Shown: piece after piece, positions 41,698 through 50,666 of the stretch
How positions within the stretch are numbered: the stretch's first letter is position 1
Layout of the letters: each line of letters starts with the position of its first letter
Origin: Paenibacillus_S vulneris
GTDB taxonomy: Bacteria > Bacillota > Bacilli > Paenibacillales > NBRC-103111
Length of the DNA: 64,000 bases
Direction: 5' to 3'
NCBI RefSeq assembly: GCF_039543185.1
Contig: NZ_BAABJG010000006.1
Coordinates: 806,001 to 870,000, forward strand
Program-made: the position numbers and the translations under genes
The notes under the pieces: generated by a model
Told to the model about the DNA's origin: nothing
Database searches by the model: none
What the model saw: the letters and a program-made list of their open reading frames with translations, nothing else

Positions 41698-42858
41698 TTA
41701 TTGTATTGAACGAAGCAGCTGTTGCCTGCGCTCGTTAAACTGCACATCTTCTTGAAGGATGGCCGAAGCCGCTTCGACGAATCGGTTGCACTGCGTCTCG
41801 AAATCCTGCTTACTCGCTTCCTCCAGCGCAGCGATCTCGTCACCTGGAATCGCCTGCACACCCTGCATCGCTCCGAGAATCGCGCCGATCATGACGCCGA
41901 TGGAGTCCGTGTCGCGCCCGGAGCTGACGCCGTCCTTGACCGCTTCCAGCAGATCGCCGTCGTGCAGCACGATGTAGCCGAGCGCGAGCGGCAGCTCCTC
42001 AATGGAGAACAGCCGGCTTGGCGTGTAATGGTTCGACGGGATGCCGAGCTTGTCGATGCTGCGGTTGACGTCGTCACCCATCGGGGAGTACGGAGCGATC
42101 GCTTCGTGCAAAGCCTGCACGACCTTGCTCCGCTCCTGCTTCACTGCCCGAAGCTCCAGCGCCTTCGCGCATACATCGTGAATCGCCCGCTTCGTCCCGT
42201 CCTTCGCATAGCGAAGCGCCGTATCCACGATGTCCTGCACGGTCGCGCCCGGCTCGAATGCCTTGGCGACACAGGCCGCCAGCACCCCCGCCGCTTCCAG
42301 CCCATAGCTCAGCTGATGGCCGGAGGCGAACAAAATCGCTTCATCGTAAGCCGCCTTCGGATTGCATGCATTCACCATGCCTATCGGAGCTATGTACATA
42401 GCCGCTCCGCAATTGACCATATTGCCGTAGCCGCCCTCGCGCGGCTCGCAGTTCGCCAGCACATGGCGGTTAAAAATATGCTTCTCCGGATAAAACAACC
42501 GATCCAGAATCAGCGCTTCCCGCCCGAATTCGGGAATATATCTCGGGCGGAACGCGATTTCTTTGACGAATTCATTGGCCATGTCGTACGCGTCCAGATG
42601 GCGGCGCTCCGTGCAGTACACATTCATCAGCGCCAGCGTCATGAGCGTATCGTCCGTCACGATGCCCTGCCCCCTCATTCTGCCGAGCCTTGACGTCTCC
42701 GGCCAATCCGCCTTCCACCACTTGGTCTTGACCGTCTCAATCCGGCCGTATTGCTCCTTAATCTGGGCATGGGTCATTTTCTCCACAACCGCCCCCATCG
42801 CATCGCCGAAGGCGGTACCGAAGACGACTCCTTTGACCCGGTCTGCAAAAAAAATCAT
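41698..42858 (-). CDS. ADP-ribosylglycohydrolase family protein
   Basis: A 386-residue single-domain member. Metal-binding motifs are GQGIVTDDTLMTLALMNVYC (near residue 68) and VSSGRDTDSIGVMIGAILGA (near 310), the usual TDDT and GxDTDS sites that bind two magnesium ions. The N-terminus starts RVKGVVFGTAFGDAMGAVVE, also standard. It is the first of two such enzymes in the operon, 16 bases before the second. With a sugar ABC transporter upstream and a ribokinase relic downstream, it may hydrolyse a glycosylated or ribosylated metabolite rather than ADP-ribosylated protein (inference). Confidence 0.9.
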   Translation of the reverse strand: MIFFADRVKGVVFGTAFGDAMGAVVEKMTHAQIKEQYGRIETVKTKWWKADWPETSRLGRMRGQGIVTDDTLMTLALMNVYCTERRHLDAYDMANEFVKEIAFRPRYIPEFGREALILDRLFYPEKHIFNRHVLANCEPREGGYGNMVNCGAAMYIAPIGMVNACNPKAAYDEAILFASGHQLSYGLEAAGVLAACVAKAFEPGATVQDIVDTALRYAKDGTKRAIHDVCAKALELRAVKQERSKVVQALHEAIAPYSPMGDDVNRSIDKLGIPSNHYTPSRLFSIEELPLALGYIVLHDGDLLEAVKDGVSSGRDTDSIGVMIGAILGAMQGVQAIPGDEIAALEEASKQDFETQCNRFVEAASAILQEDVQFNERRQQLLRSIQ

Positions 42859-42963
42859 GAGCCTGCTCTCCCATCCATACCGGGAGTGCGAAGCCGGCAG
42901 CCCCTCACTCCGCAGCTTTTTTATCTGATTCTGCCTTGCCGCTTCTAAGCTAAGCCAACGGTT

Positions 42964-44421
42964 TTACTTGATCGTTTTGTTGGCATACTCGGTCATTTCC
43001 TTGCCGCCAGCCGCGTTCCAATCCTGTACGAATTTATCGAAATCGGCGATCGATTTCTTGCCTGTAACGACGTTCGCGGCGAATTCCTTATACAACGCGT
43101 TGCAGGCATCCCACTTGGCAGCCAGCTCGGCAGGGATGATGAAGCTGTTGTCCTTGGAGGACATGGATGCCATCATCTCCAGCGACTTGGCAGCCGGCTC
43201 GGACAAGTACGGTGTCGATGGATCGAATTCTTTGTCCGGCTTGAAGTTCACCGTCGACTCGACAAAGCGCGCATACCATTCGGCGAATTTATCCGTTAAT
43301 TTGATTTTGTTATCTACAATCTTGTACTGCTCGCCTTCTACGCCGAGCTTATCGAGCATTTGTCCTTTGGGGCTAGCCAGGAACTCCAGTACGGCGAAGG
43401 CCATTTCCTTGTTCTTGGACGTTTTGCCGATAGCGAAGCCGCGGCTTTCCTTGCTGACGTCAACCGGCGTATAGCCTTGGCCCTTGCCTTTGGCTGGAGG
43501 AAGCGGCATGATTTTCGCGTTCGCGCCATTTTGGGACATGGTTTTATTATTGTAAATATCGATAACCTTCCCCTGCGTACCGGCGATTAAGGCTGCTTGA
43601 CCGTCGTAGAACGCTTTTTCCTTCGTATCCCATTTCTTCGTCAGGAACTCCGGATCGAGCAGGCCTTCTTTATACAGCTTCGCGTAAAATTCCAGTTTGT
43701 CTTTTTCGAACGAGGTCGTTTTGCCGAAAGCATATTTGCCGTCGGAGCCTTTGATCCACGTCGAAGTCAGACCGAACGCTTGGCCGAAGGTCGCATCGAG
43801 CTCATCCAAGGTGCCTGCGGTTGTGTAGGCGAACTTGGCTCCGTTCTTGTCCTTCACTTCCTTGAGGAAGGTATAGTAGTTGTCGATCGTCGGATTCGCG
43901 AGCAGATCTTTGCCGGAAGCGGTTTTGTTCAGCCAATCCTGACGAACCACCGGAACCGAGTTACTGGTCGGAGACAGCCAGACTAGATACGGATAGTTCT
44001 TCGTTCTTTCCTTGTTGTACTCATTCATGGATGCTTTGACATAGGTGGATTTCTCGATGTACGGTGTCAAATCCTCAAGAATTTTTTGCGTCACCGCGAA
44101 CTGGTAATCCCCGCCCTGGAAGTAGATCAAGTCGGGAATGTTGCCGCTTTGCAGCAGCAGCCCCAGCTTCTCGGAGTAGGTACCGCTCTGTACGGGAACG
44201 ATCTGCAGCTTCACATTTTTCCCTTCGGCCTTCATGCCCTCTTCAATGCTTTTGAGCAGCTTGTCGTCCGGGGTCAAATCTTTATCGACAATCGTAATGG
44301 TCACAGGCTGCTGTCCGGATGCACCTTGTGCCGAATCGGCCGGAGCCTTCGTATCGCCGGAGCTGCAGGCGGTCGTTACCACCATTAAGCCGGCTGCCAT
44401 TAGGGTGAACATTTTTTTCAT
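42964..44421 (-). CDS. Extracellular solute-binding lipoprotein (LplA-like)
   Basis: A 485-residue binding protein for a sugar ABC transporter. Its lipoprotein signal is FTLMAAGLMVVTTACSSGD with the lipidated Cys in TTAC. The mature part begins VTITIVDKDLTPDDKLLKSI and has the long, three-segment layout of LplA/YtcQ-type proteins used with LplB/LplC permeases in Paenibacillus. GGAGGA selects ATG 44421. It is the third transporter gene of the operon and precedes the two glycohydrolases. The ligand is unknown. Confidence 0.9.
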   Translation of the reverse strand: MKKMFTLMAAGLMVVTTACSSGDTKAPADSAQGASGQQPVTITIVDKDLTPDDKLLKSIEEGMKAEGKNVKLQIVPVQSGTYSEKLGLLLQSGNIPDLIYFQGGDYQFAVTQKILEDLTPYIEKSTYVKASMNEYNKERTKNYPYLVWLSPTSNSVPVVRQDWLNKTASGKDLLANPTIDNYYTFLKEVKDKNGAKFAYTTAGTLDELDATFGQAFGLTSTWIKGSDGKYAFGKTTSFEKDKLEFYAKLYKEGLLDPEFLTKKWDTKEKAFYDGQAALIAGTQGKVIDIYNNKTMSQNGANAKIMPLPPAKGKGQGYTPVDVSKESRGFAIGKTSKNKEMAFAVLEFLASPKGQMLDKLGVEGEQYKIVDNKIKLTDKFAEWYARFVESTVNFKPDKEFDPSTPYLSEPAAKSLEMMASMSSKDNSFIIPAELAAKWDACNALYKEFAANVVTGKKSIADFDKFVQDWNAAGGKEMTEYANKTIK

Positions 44422-44454
44422 TTCTGTCTTCCTCCCCATTGATCTGAATTGGAA

Positions 44455-45339
44455 TTATTCTTTGACGCCGCCATCCATGACCCCTTTGGTGTAATATTTC
44501 AGGATGATCGGATACAGCATGAGAATCGGAACCATCGCGATAATGATTGTAGCCGCTTTCAACGATGAGAAATCGAGCTGGGCAATGTTGTTGTTCTTCA
44601 ATAGATCGGCCGCACCGACCAGGGTTGTCGTGTCCCGCTCAACGACGAATTGTCTCAGGAGCACCTGCAGCACCGTATTTTCCCGGCTGGACAAGAAAAT
44701 GCTCGATTTGAAAAACTCATTCCATTTGGCAATCGCATAGAACATCCCTATCGTTAACAGCGGAATGCGCGCCAGCGGCATGACGATTCTCATGAACAGG
44801 GTCATATGCCCCGCTCCGTCGATCTTGGCTGCTTCGATTAAAGAATCCGGGATTTCCTCCAGAAACCGCATCATAATGATCAGATAATAGACGTTAATCA
44901 TCCGGTACAGCACCATCGCCCACAAGCTATCCAGCAAATGCAGGTCCTTGACGACCATGTACTCCTGCACAATCCCCGGCTCAAAAATCATAATGATGAT
45001 AAGAAAGACCATGATCGGCGTTTTGAAGGCCAGATGTTTGCGGGTCAATACATAAGCAGCAATCGTCGTAAAAAAGATACTCAAGCACGTGCCGACCACC
45101 GTAATAAACACCGAATTGAGCAGCGCTCTCCCGACAATCGGGTTGCTGAGAACGACTTGAAAGTTAATGAACGAGAAGCCTCTCGGCCATATTTCGTAAC
45201 CATGCAGCAGATATACCTTGGCCGGATGGGATAAAGCTCTCGCCAGCAGGTTTATGATCGGGACGAACATCGTTAACGTAATCAGCGTCAGAACCAGCCC
45301 GATGATCACTTTGGGAACGGTAAGCCTTCTTTCAAGCAT
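44455..45339 (-). CDS. Carbohydrate ABC transporter permease (LplC/YtcP type)
   Basis: A 294-residue membrane permease with six predicted helices, starting IIGLVLTLITLTMFVPIINL. The EAA loop is PDSLIEAAKIDGAGHMTLFM followed by RIVMPLARIPLLT. The C-terminal GVMDGGVKE end is typical of LplC proteins. It is 15 bases downstream of the partner permease. No ATPase in the operon, so a shared MsmX/UgpC-type ATPase is expected. Confidence 0.92.
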   Translation of the reverse strand: MLERRLTVPKVIIGLVLTLITLTMFVPIINLLARALSHPAKVYLLHGYEIWPRGFSFINFQVVLSNPIVGRALLNSVFITVVGTCLSIFFTTIAAYVLTRKHLAFKTPIMVFLIIIMIFEPGIVQEYMVVKDLHLLDSLWAMVLYRMINVYYLIIMMRFLEEIPDSLIEAAKIDGAGHMTLFMRIVMPLARIPLLTIGMFYAIAKWNEFFKSSIFLSSRENTVLQVLLRQFVVERDTTTLVGAADLLKNNNIAQLDFSSLKAATIIIAMVPILMLYPIILKYYTKGVMDGGVKE

Positions 45340-45354
45340 GATCTATCCACCTCC

Positions 45355-46251
45355 TTACCATGCGCCTTTGTTCGTTAGTTTCTTCGAGATAAAATGCGTG
45401 GACAGCACGAGCACGACGCCGATCAAGCTTTTGAACAGGTTGGCTGCCGTTGCGAACGAATATTGCCCGTTGATCAGACCGACGCGGTATACGTACGTAT
45501 CGATAATATCGATTTGGCTGTTGACGGAATCGTTCGTGAAGTTAAGTACCTGATCCAGCCCGGCATTCATAATAAAGCCGACATTCAGGATAAAGATAGT
45601 CACCATCGGCACATACAAGTGCGGCAGCACGATTCTCGTCACGATATGCCAGCGGCTTGCTCCATCGACGTAAGCGGCTTCATATAGACTGGGGCTGACA
45701 CCCATAATGGCGGCTAAGAAAATGATCGAGTCCCAGCCGATACTGCGCCAGGCTTCACTTGCAAGCAGTACCCAGCGGATGCTGTCTTTGTCGGTGAGAA
45801 AATCTTTGGCCGGCATGCCGAGCGCCTTCACGAATTCATTGACCGCCCCGGTCGACGGAGACAGGAACTCGAACCAGATGCCTGCAATAACGACCCACGA
45901 TAAAAAATGCGGCAAATACGACACGACCTGCACCGCTTTACGGAACTTCCCGTTGGCGAACTCATTCAGCATCAAGGCAAAGCAGATCGGGATCGGGAAA
46001 ATAAGGAACATTTTCATCGCGCTTATGATTAAGGTGTTCTGCAAGACATTAGCGAAAACCGGAGTGCTGAACAGCTCCTTGAAATATTTAAGACCGACGT
46101 ACTCGTGATCGCCGAGAATGCGGTAATCGTAGAAGGCCAGCTTCATGCCGATAATCGGCCATACGTGGAACAGCACGAAATAGATGATGCAGGGAAGCAG
46201 CATAAGATACAGTGTTTTATCTGCCCACATTCGCTTCATTCTAGTGTTCAC
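45355..46251 (-). CDS. Sugar ABC transporter permease (LplB type)
   Basis: A 298-residue permease starting LYLMLLPCIIYFVLFHVWPI, typical of LplB/YteP. EAA loop: PSLYEAAYVDGASRWHIVTR followed by IVLPHLYVPM. The conserved segment GLDQVLNFTNDSVNSQIDII and RVGLINGQYSFATAANLFKS near the end is a hallmark of this subfamily. First of the transporter genes; a cre-like site lies 68 bases upstream. Confidence 0.92.
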   Translation of the reverse strand: MNTRMKRMWADKTLYLMLLPCIIYFVLFHVWPIIGMKLAFYDYRILGDHEYVGLKYFKELFSTPVFANVLQNTLIISAMKMFLIFPIPICFALMLNEFANGKFRKAVQVVSYLPHFLSWVVIAGIWFEFLSPSTGAVNEFVKALGMPAKDFLTDKDSIRWVLLASEAWRSIGWDSIIFLAAIMGVSPSLYEAAYVDGASRWHIVTRIVLPHLYVPMVTIFILNVGFIMNAGLDQVLNFTNDSVNSQIDIIDTYVYRVGLINGQYSFATAANLFKSLIGVVLVLSTHFISKKLTNKGAW

Positions 46252-46318
46252 TTGGTCATTCTCACCTCTTGTCTGGTAAAATTCTAAGCTGATTGTTAAG
46301 CTGCCTTAACGCTCAACA

Positions 46319-46332
46319 TGAAAGCGCTTATT
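46319..46332 (-). promoter_or_regulatory. cre-like catabolite response element upstream of the permease operon
   Basis: TGAAAGCGCTTATT matches the cre consensus at 12 of 14 positions. It lies in the gap between the AraC regulator and the permease, so the transporter genes may have their own glucose-repressed promoter. Confidence 0.6.
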
Positions 46333-46411
46333 TCCACTCATTAAATTGTAATGAATTACGGCGATTGAGTCCTCTTCAATTCACTTTAATTCTTCTCAAA
46401 AATAGCTATTC

Positions 46412-47320
46412 TCACAAAGTGAGTATATATTTTCTGAATTCTTTTGGCGTCATTCCTACAATTTGTTTAAACGATCTGTAGAAGGAAGCATGGCCCTGAA
46501 AGCCGCATGACAGGTACACTTCGGTAATCGATACATTGGGATCGCTCAATTTCTTTTTCGACTCGTGAATGCGAATTTTGGTTAAATATTCTTTGAAGCC
46601 CTCTCCCATCGTTTCTTTAAATAAATGATAAGCCCGGGACGTACTCAAAGATAAACTGGCTGCCAGATCCTTCAGCTGAATATTTTCATGATATTGATGG
46701 TGAATCAACCCAAGAGCCGGCTGCAATTTCTTATAGGCCTGCAACGAGCGGTTCCACTCTTCCGCAGGTATCTCTTTGGCATAATGGCGGAACAGATGAG
46801 TGCATACTTGGATCAATAATCCTCGAACCATGCTCGTGTACGCCCGGTCCTGCTCCTGCATTTCGCTCCAAATGTCTCTCAGAAGCGCTCCAATCTGTAC
46901 GGCTGTCTGCTGATTCCCATCGATTTTATTCACAAAATACGGCGACTTCATAAAGAACGGGGCTAACAGTTCATTCTCCCCTCCATCTATCAAAGAACCG
47001 TCAAACTTCAAGAAGTGAAACTGGCATGGCTTCAAGGGATCGGATTGCGCCCGATGCTGTTCCATATGACTCACAACGAACACATCGCCTGTGTTGATCT
47101 CATATCTCTTATCCTCAAAGTGAAAAAGTCCCTTCCCCTCCATGCAATATCCAACCTCAAACGAGGTGTGCCAGTGGAACGGTTCCATAAAAATACTCGG
47201 CATCCAGCGTGAAATATGAATGGGGAAATTTTTGTTCAGATTATAATCCCGCTTCACTATAAAGCCGGGTGCGGCAGCGCTCGTGCGAACAGATGGGTCT
47301 GCTGCCTCGTTCACTTTCAT
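46412..47320 (-). CDS. AraC family regulator with cupin sensor domain
   Basis: A 302-residue regulator. The N-terminal AraC_binding cupin is seen in EPFHWHTSFEVGYCMEGKGL and FHFEDKRYEINTGDVFVVSH; the C-terminal double helix-turn-helix is seen in LKDLAASLSLSTSRAYHLFK and EVYLSCGFQGHASFYRSFKQ. The ATG overlaps the stop of the DUF4387 gene (ATGA), so it is translated with that operon. It probably activates the transporter and glycohydrolase genes immediately downstream when its sugar-like ligand binds the cupin. Confidence 0.92.
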   Translation of the reverse strand: MKVNEAADPSVRTSAAAPGFIVKRDYNLNKNFPIHISRWMPSIFMEPFHWHTSFEVGYCMEGKGLFHFEDKRYEINTGDVFVVSHMEQHRAQSDPLKPCQFHFLKFDGSLIDGGENELLAPFFMKSPYFVNKIDGNQQTAVQIGALLRDIWSEMQEQDRAYTSMVRGLLIQVCTHLFRHYAKEIPAEEWNRSLQAYKKLQPALGLIHHQYHENIQLKDLAASLSLSTSRAYHLFKETMGEGFKEYLTKIRIHESKKKLSDPNVSITEVYLSCGFQGHASFYRSFKQIVGMTPKEFRKYILTL

Positions 47321-47628
47321 AGGTTCACTTCCAGTTCCATCAGCGGCGCGTGCTGCTGGGCTCCGTAGACGTCGCGGTCGAGGAACGTACCGGACGATAC
47401 TTTGCGGGAGAACGTAATCTTGAACCCGAGCGCCTGATCGAAAAATACGATATGTGTAATGCTCTCCTCCGGAATGTTGTAGAGCCGGGATACGAGCGGC
47501 TTGGTAATCAGCTCCTGCTCCTTGACTCGGTAGTACATAGCGGGATCGGTGAACAGCACATCGACCGTAATTTCAAAAGGCCCGCTGTTCTTGCTGCGCA
47601 TAACGGCTGCTGCGTCATACAGCTTCAT
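47317..47628 (-). CDS. DUF4387 family protein
   Basis: A 103-residue protein matching DUF4387: LYDAAAVMRSKNSGPFEITV, DVLFTDPAMYYRVKEQE and HIVFFDQALGFKITFSRKV, ending in FLDRDVYGAQQHAPLMELEV. Its genes almost always follow an AtuA/DUF1446 gene, as here, with four-base ATGA overlaps on both sides. Its biochemical role is not known; it is presumably a subunit or partner of the AtuA-like protein. Confidence 0.92.
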   Translation of the reverse strand: MKLYDAAAVMRSKNSGPFEITVDVLFTDPAMYYRVKEQELITKPLVSRLYNIPEESITHIVFFDQALGFKITFSRKVSSGTFLDRDVYGAQQHAPLMELEVNL

Positions 47629-48998
47629 GGCTGCACCTCCGTATATTCGATAGGGAACATTTCCAATCCATCGGCAACCTCCATCAAGTGGTAGACGGAA
47701 AATTCATACACGGCGCCGAACGGCACATCGCTTGGGGCAAAAGGAAACGCCAGATTGCCTGCCGTCGCTTTGCGTCCTTCATAGCCGTAGTGCAGGAAGG
47801 TCGATCTCACCGAGCTGCAGATCGCATTCGCCAGCTCCTGCGTCTTCGCCACAACCTCGAATACAACGCCCAACTCATGGGCGGGAGTACGCTGCGGCTC
47901 CAGCTCGCCGAGCACGCCGTTCAATCCATAATTGATAAAATGAATGCGGTAATCGTCCGGCGCAATCTCGCTGTAGTAGTCTCTGACCTGCTGCTTCACA
48001 AGCTCCTCTACCTCTTCAATTCGGGAGATCAGCAGAGGATCGCGCACTCCCGCTACGACGAATGTCCGGTAAGCCACCTTCATGGCGCCTTCCAGCTTGA
48101 TCTTGTACACCGGCGTCTCTTCGATCCGGCTGCCTCTCACTTCGACGCTGCCATCACCCAGCTCGGTGAAGGTGCACTGCTCAAGGTTCAGTATCATTCC
48201 CGGCCCGTGCAAAATGTACGGGTGATCCTTCTCGTAGAACGTATGGGCGGCGACCGATACGGCTGTGCATTTGCGGGCGTCGCTCAGCGGCTGGACGATG
48301 AAGGAATCTCGCTTGAGCGTTCCGAGCATGCTGTCCTTCGTCGTCCCCGGCTCTGCCGATAAGGCGGCGCATTCGAGGATTTTGCCGAGATGATAGGCGA
48401 GCGCCGTATCGAAGCCGTGGTACATCGCGACCGCCGCGAACGGCGAAGGATCATAAGCGCGGCCACAGACGATGATATCTGCTCCGGCTGCAAGAGCTTC
48501 GATGATCGGCTCGTGGCCCATCTGCGCGACGATGCGGCTGGTCGCCTCCAGTCTTTCCTGCGTCAGCGGCGCTACCGACAAGCCAAGCGGCTCGCACTGT
48601 CCGGCTTGCTGCTTCGCTGCCACAACCTCATGGGGGATATCCGCCCATATGGTGGCGAGCTTGACTCCGCCGATCGCGTGCTCCTGCAGGATCTCCATAA
48701 TGATCGACTGTGTCCATTCCACATGGACCTTCGCCCCGCTTCCTCCGGCAGAGCCAATGATGACCGGGATGCCTGCCTTAACGCCTTCCGTAATAATGAT
48801 CTCCAGGTCCTTCTTGCAGGCCTGCCTGCTGACAATGGCCGTTCCCGCGCCCAGCTTGTGAGGCCCTGCGTCGGTGGAACCGGCATCCACTACGATCGCA
48901 TCCGGCTCATGCGCCATGCCTTTCAGGAAGGACGCCTTGGGAAAACCGTACCCCAGCATGCCGCAAGGGGCCAGTATTTTGAATTGTTCTTTTGTCAT
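47625..48998 (-). CDS. AtuA-like (DUF1446) family protein
   Basis: A 457-residue protein of the acyclic-terpene-utilisation AtuA/DUF1446 family. Diagnostic segments are ILAPCGMLGYGFPKASFLKG, AIVVDAGSTDAGPHKLGAGT, IPVIIGSAGGSGAKVHVEWT and DIIVCGRAYDPSPFAAVAMY. GGAGGG selects ATG 48998 over an in-frame ATG 21 bases upstream. Members probably act on acyl-CoA or hydroxy-acid substrates, but no biochemical reaction can be derived here. It is the first gene of the operon, behind a perfect cre match and a GntR operator. Confidence 0.9.
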   Translation of the reverse strand: MTKEQFKILAPCGMLGYGFPKASFLKGMAHEPDAIVVDAGSTDAGPHKLGAGTAIVSRQACKKDLEIIITEGVKAGIPVIIGSAGGSGAKVHVEWTQSIIMEILQEHAIGGVKLATIWADIPHEVVAAKQQAGQCEPLGLSVAPLTQERLEATSRIVAQMGHEPIIEALAAGADIIVCGRAYDPSPFAAVAMYHGFDTALAYHLGKILECAALSAEPGTTKDSMLGTLKRDSFIVQPLSDARKCTAVSVAAHTFYEKDHPYILHGPGMILNLEQCTFTELGDGSVEVRGSRIEETPVYKIKLEGAMKVAYRTFVVAGVRDPLLISRIEEVEELVKQQVRDYYSEIAPDDYRIHFINYGLNGVLGELEPQRTPAHELGVVFEVVAKTQELANAICSSVRSTFLHYGYEGRKATAGNLAFPFAPSDVPFGAVYEFSVYHLMEVADGLEMFPIEYTEVQP

Positions 48999-49131
48999 AT
49001 ATTCCCTCCATTTGTCCAAGCTGCATCGATGTTGTGTTTGGTGTTATTGCTGCTCTGCATACTGCTAAGCTTCTGCTGAGGAACGAAGGCTTGCTCCAGC
49101 AGGAGCTCATGCTCGAAGCGTGCATCGCTGT

Positions 49132-49145
49132 TGTAATCGGTTACA
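49132..49145 (-). promoter_or_regulatory. Perfect cre/LacI-type operator upstream of the AtuA operon
   Basis: TGTAATCGGTTACA matches TGWAANCGNTNWCA at all 14 positions; the palindrome extends to TGTTGTAATCGGTTACAACA (49129-49148). It lies 134 bases before the AtuA-like start, so CcpA or another LacI-family repressor should bind here. Confidence 0.72.
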
Positions 49146-49226
49146 ACAAGGCCTTTAGAAGCTGTTGCTAACGGAAAGAAAGCTCTAATGCAGATTAGTC
49201 CGATGGAGAAAAAGGTATTTTTGGAT

Positions 49227-49243
49227 AATTGGGTGACCCAATT
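49227..49243. promoter_or_regulatory. GntR/FCD operator, copy 1 (AtuA operon)
   Basis: AATTGGGTGACCCAATT: perfect eight-base arms around one central base. It lies between the GntR gene and the AtuA-like gene, upstream of the cre site. Confidence 0.78.
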
Positions 49244-49263
49244 AAATGATCAAAAGGATGCGG

Positions 49264-49968
49264 TCATCCGTTTGATTCCACTTTATTCAACATAATATTT
49301 TGCTTCACTTGGCCGATATGGAACAGCAGCGCTTCCTTCGCCTTCTGAGGGTCCTTCTCTTTAATCGCTTGGAGAATTTGAAAATGCTCTTTATAGACTT
49401 CCGCTTTCCGGCCAGGGATATCGACGGTCTTCGTCGCTGTCTTCTGCAGGAGATCCATATGCAGCTCGATCAAATTGACCAGCACGACATTGTGCGTCGC
49501 CTTGGCAATGGATAGATGAAACGCCTGGTCAGGACTCATCGGATCGTCCGAATCGCTGTCGATGGTGCCCCATCGTTCAAGAGCGCTTTCTATTTCCTGA
49601 ATATCTTGCTCCGTCGCCCGCTTTGCCGCCAGCTCCACAATGCCGGTCTCGAAAATTTCCCGCGCTTCCAGCAGCTCGATAATCGTCGCTCTCTCGATGT
49701 TCTCGATAATCCGTTTCTGGTCTTCGGCTTTGCTGAGATTTTTGCTAAGAAAGCGTCCTCCGCCCGGGCGGGTCTCGATCAGTCCTTCCCGCTCCAAGAT
49801 GCGGAAGGCTTCGCGCAGAGTCCCTCTGCTGATGCCAAATGCTTGAGCCAGCTCCCTCTCCGTAGGCAGTACATCGCCCGGAGACAGATTGCCTTCGAGA
49901 ATCAGGTTCTCGATCTGCTCGATGACGTCCTCGTACACCCTATGGTATTTAATCTTCTTAATGGTCAT
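49264..49968 (-). CDS. FadR-type GntR family regulator (FCD domain)
   Basis: A 234-residue regulator. The N-terminal GntR winged helix reads VLPTERELAQAFGISRGTLR followed by EAFRILEREGLIETRPGGGR. The C-terminal FCD domain has metal-site residues in EAREIFETGIVELAAKRATE and HLSIAKATHNVVLVNLIELH. AAAGG spacing favours ATG 49968; ATG 49974 is also possible. The same 17-bp palindrome stands upstream of it and of the AtuA operon, so it probably represses itself and that operon and releases on an organic-acid ligand. Confidence 0.92.
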   Translation of the reverse strand: MTIKKIKYHRVYEDVIEQIENLILEGNLSPGDVLPTERELAQAFGISRGTLREAFRILEREGLIETRPGGGRFLSKNLSKAEDQKRIIENIERATIIELLEAREIFETGIVELAAKRATEQDIQEIESALERWGTIDSDSDDPMSPDQAFHLSIAKATHNVVLVNLIELHMDLLQKTATKTVDIPGRKAEVYKEHFQILQAIKEKDPQKAKEALLFHIGQVKQNIMLNKVESNG

Positions 49969-50007
49969 GGTCATTAACCTTTCTGTGTCATGATGACTCA
50001 ACAGGGT

Positions 50008-50024
50008 AATTGGATCACCCAATT
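50008..50024. promoter_or_regulatory. GntR/FCD operator, copy 2 (autoregulation)
   Basis: AATTGGATCACCCAATT, one mismatch from copy 1's palindrome. It lies 39 bases upstream of the regulator's start codon. Confidence 0.76.
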
Positions 50025-50100
50025 AACCACAACTTCATACTAATCAGGATCAGGGGATGTGTCAAGAGTTTTTTGTATACGCTTACTGAAGCAGCGCTGT

Positions 50101-50523
50101 TCAAAAGCATACAATCCCATAAGCTAACCCGAAGAAAAAGCATAGCGGGCTATAAAGCCAAGTATCATTTCTAGCGAAATTAGAATGGGTTATTTTCTTG
50201 AAAAATCCTATATAGTTGAAATCACCTATCGCTCGAAGAAAGAACACGATAGTACAAGCCATACAGCCCCAGCGTGTCCATACCATTGGCTTACAATAAG
50301 GCACATAGCCGCTCTGAATAAGAAGAACAGAGCACACGCCGAACAGAAGCACAGCGACAATCAATGTACCGACCTTGCCAGGAACAAAAACAGGCTTACC
50401 GGTTCCCGTTCGGGTAGGTATTGCCGCCGCGCTTCCCCACCGTCCCCCAAAGGCCCAGTAAACATGCAGGATGCCGATGCAGCTTAAAAGACTTAGTGCA
50501 GAAATAATCATGACAAATTTCAT
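50101..50523 (-). CDS. DUF3995 family membrane protein
   Basis: A 140-residue integral membrane protein with four helices. The signature is in the first helix and loop, IGILHVYWAFGGRWGSAAAI, followed by VGTLIVAVLLFGVCSVLLIQ and a last pair ending FFFGLAYGIVCF. GAGGAGGA selects ATG 50523; the longer frame upstream has no binding site and would pass through an operator palindrome. Function unknown. It is probably controlled by the TetR-family regulator just upstream, as the two share an operator motif. Confidence 0.85.
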   Translation of the reverse strand: MKFVMIISALSLLSCIGILHVYWAFGGRWGSAAAIPTRTGTGKPVFVPGKVGTLIVAVLLFGVCSVLLIQSGYVPYCKPMVWTRWGCMACTIVFFLRAIGDFNYIGFFKKITHSNFARNDTWLYSPLCFFFGLAYGIVCF

Positions 50524-50580
50524 GGCAAAGTCCTCCTCATCCCGATTTTCTTGCAAAAAGTGTACAACCAATTCGCCGAA

Positions 50581-50598
50581 ACATACGCTGGCGTATGT
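50581..50598. promoter_or_regulatory. TetR operator copy upstream of DUF3995 gene
   Basis: ACATACGCTGGCGTATGT: perfect eight-base arms around TG. A degenerate copy stands upstream of the TetR gene. Confidence 0.75.
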
Positions 50599-50666
50599 AA
50601 TGCCATTTTTTATGTCCCTTCCGGGCTGCACAGCTGGCTGTACAACCGTATTAGGGACATCCATGA

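Noticed and set aside
41722..42693. 323-codon plus frame
   Set aside because: Arg/His-rich shadow of the second ADP-ribosylglycohydrolase gene; no domain features.
47688..49079. Two long plus-strand frames opposite the AtuA-like gene
   Set aside because: Arg-rich shadows of a gene with clear family motifs and a proper ribosome binding site.
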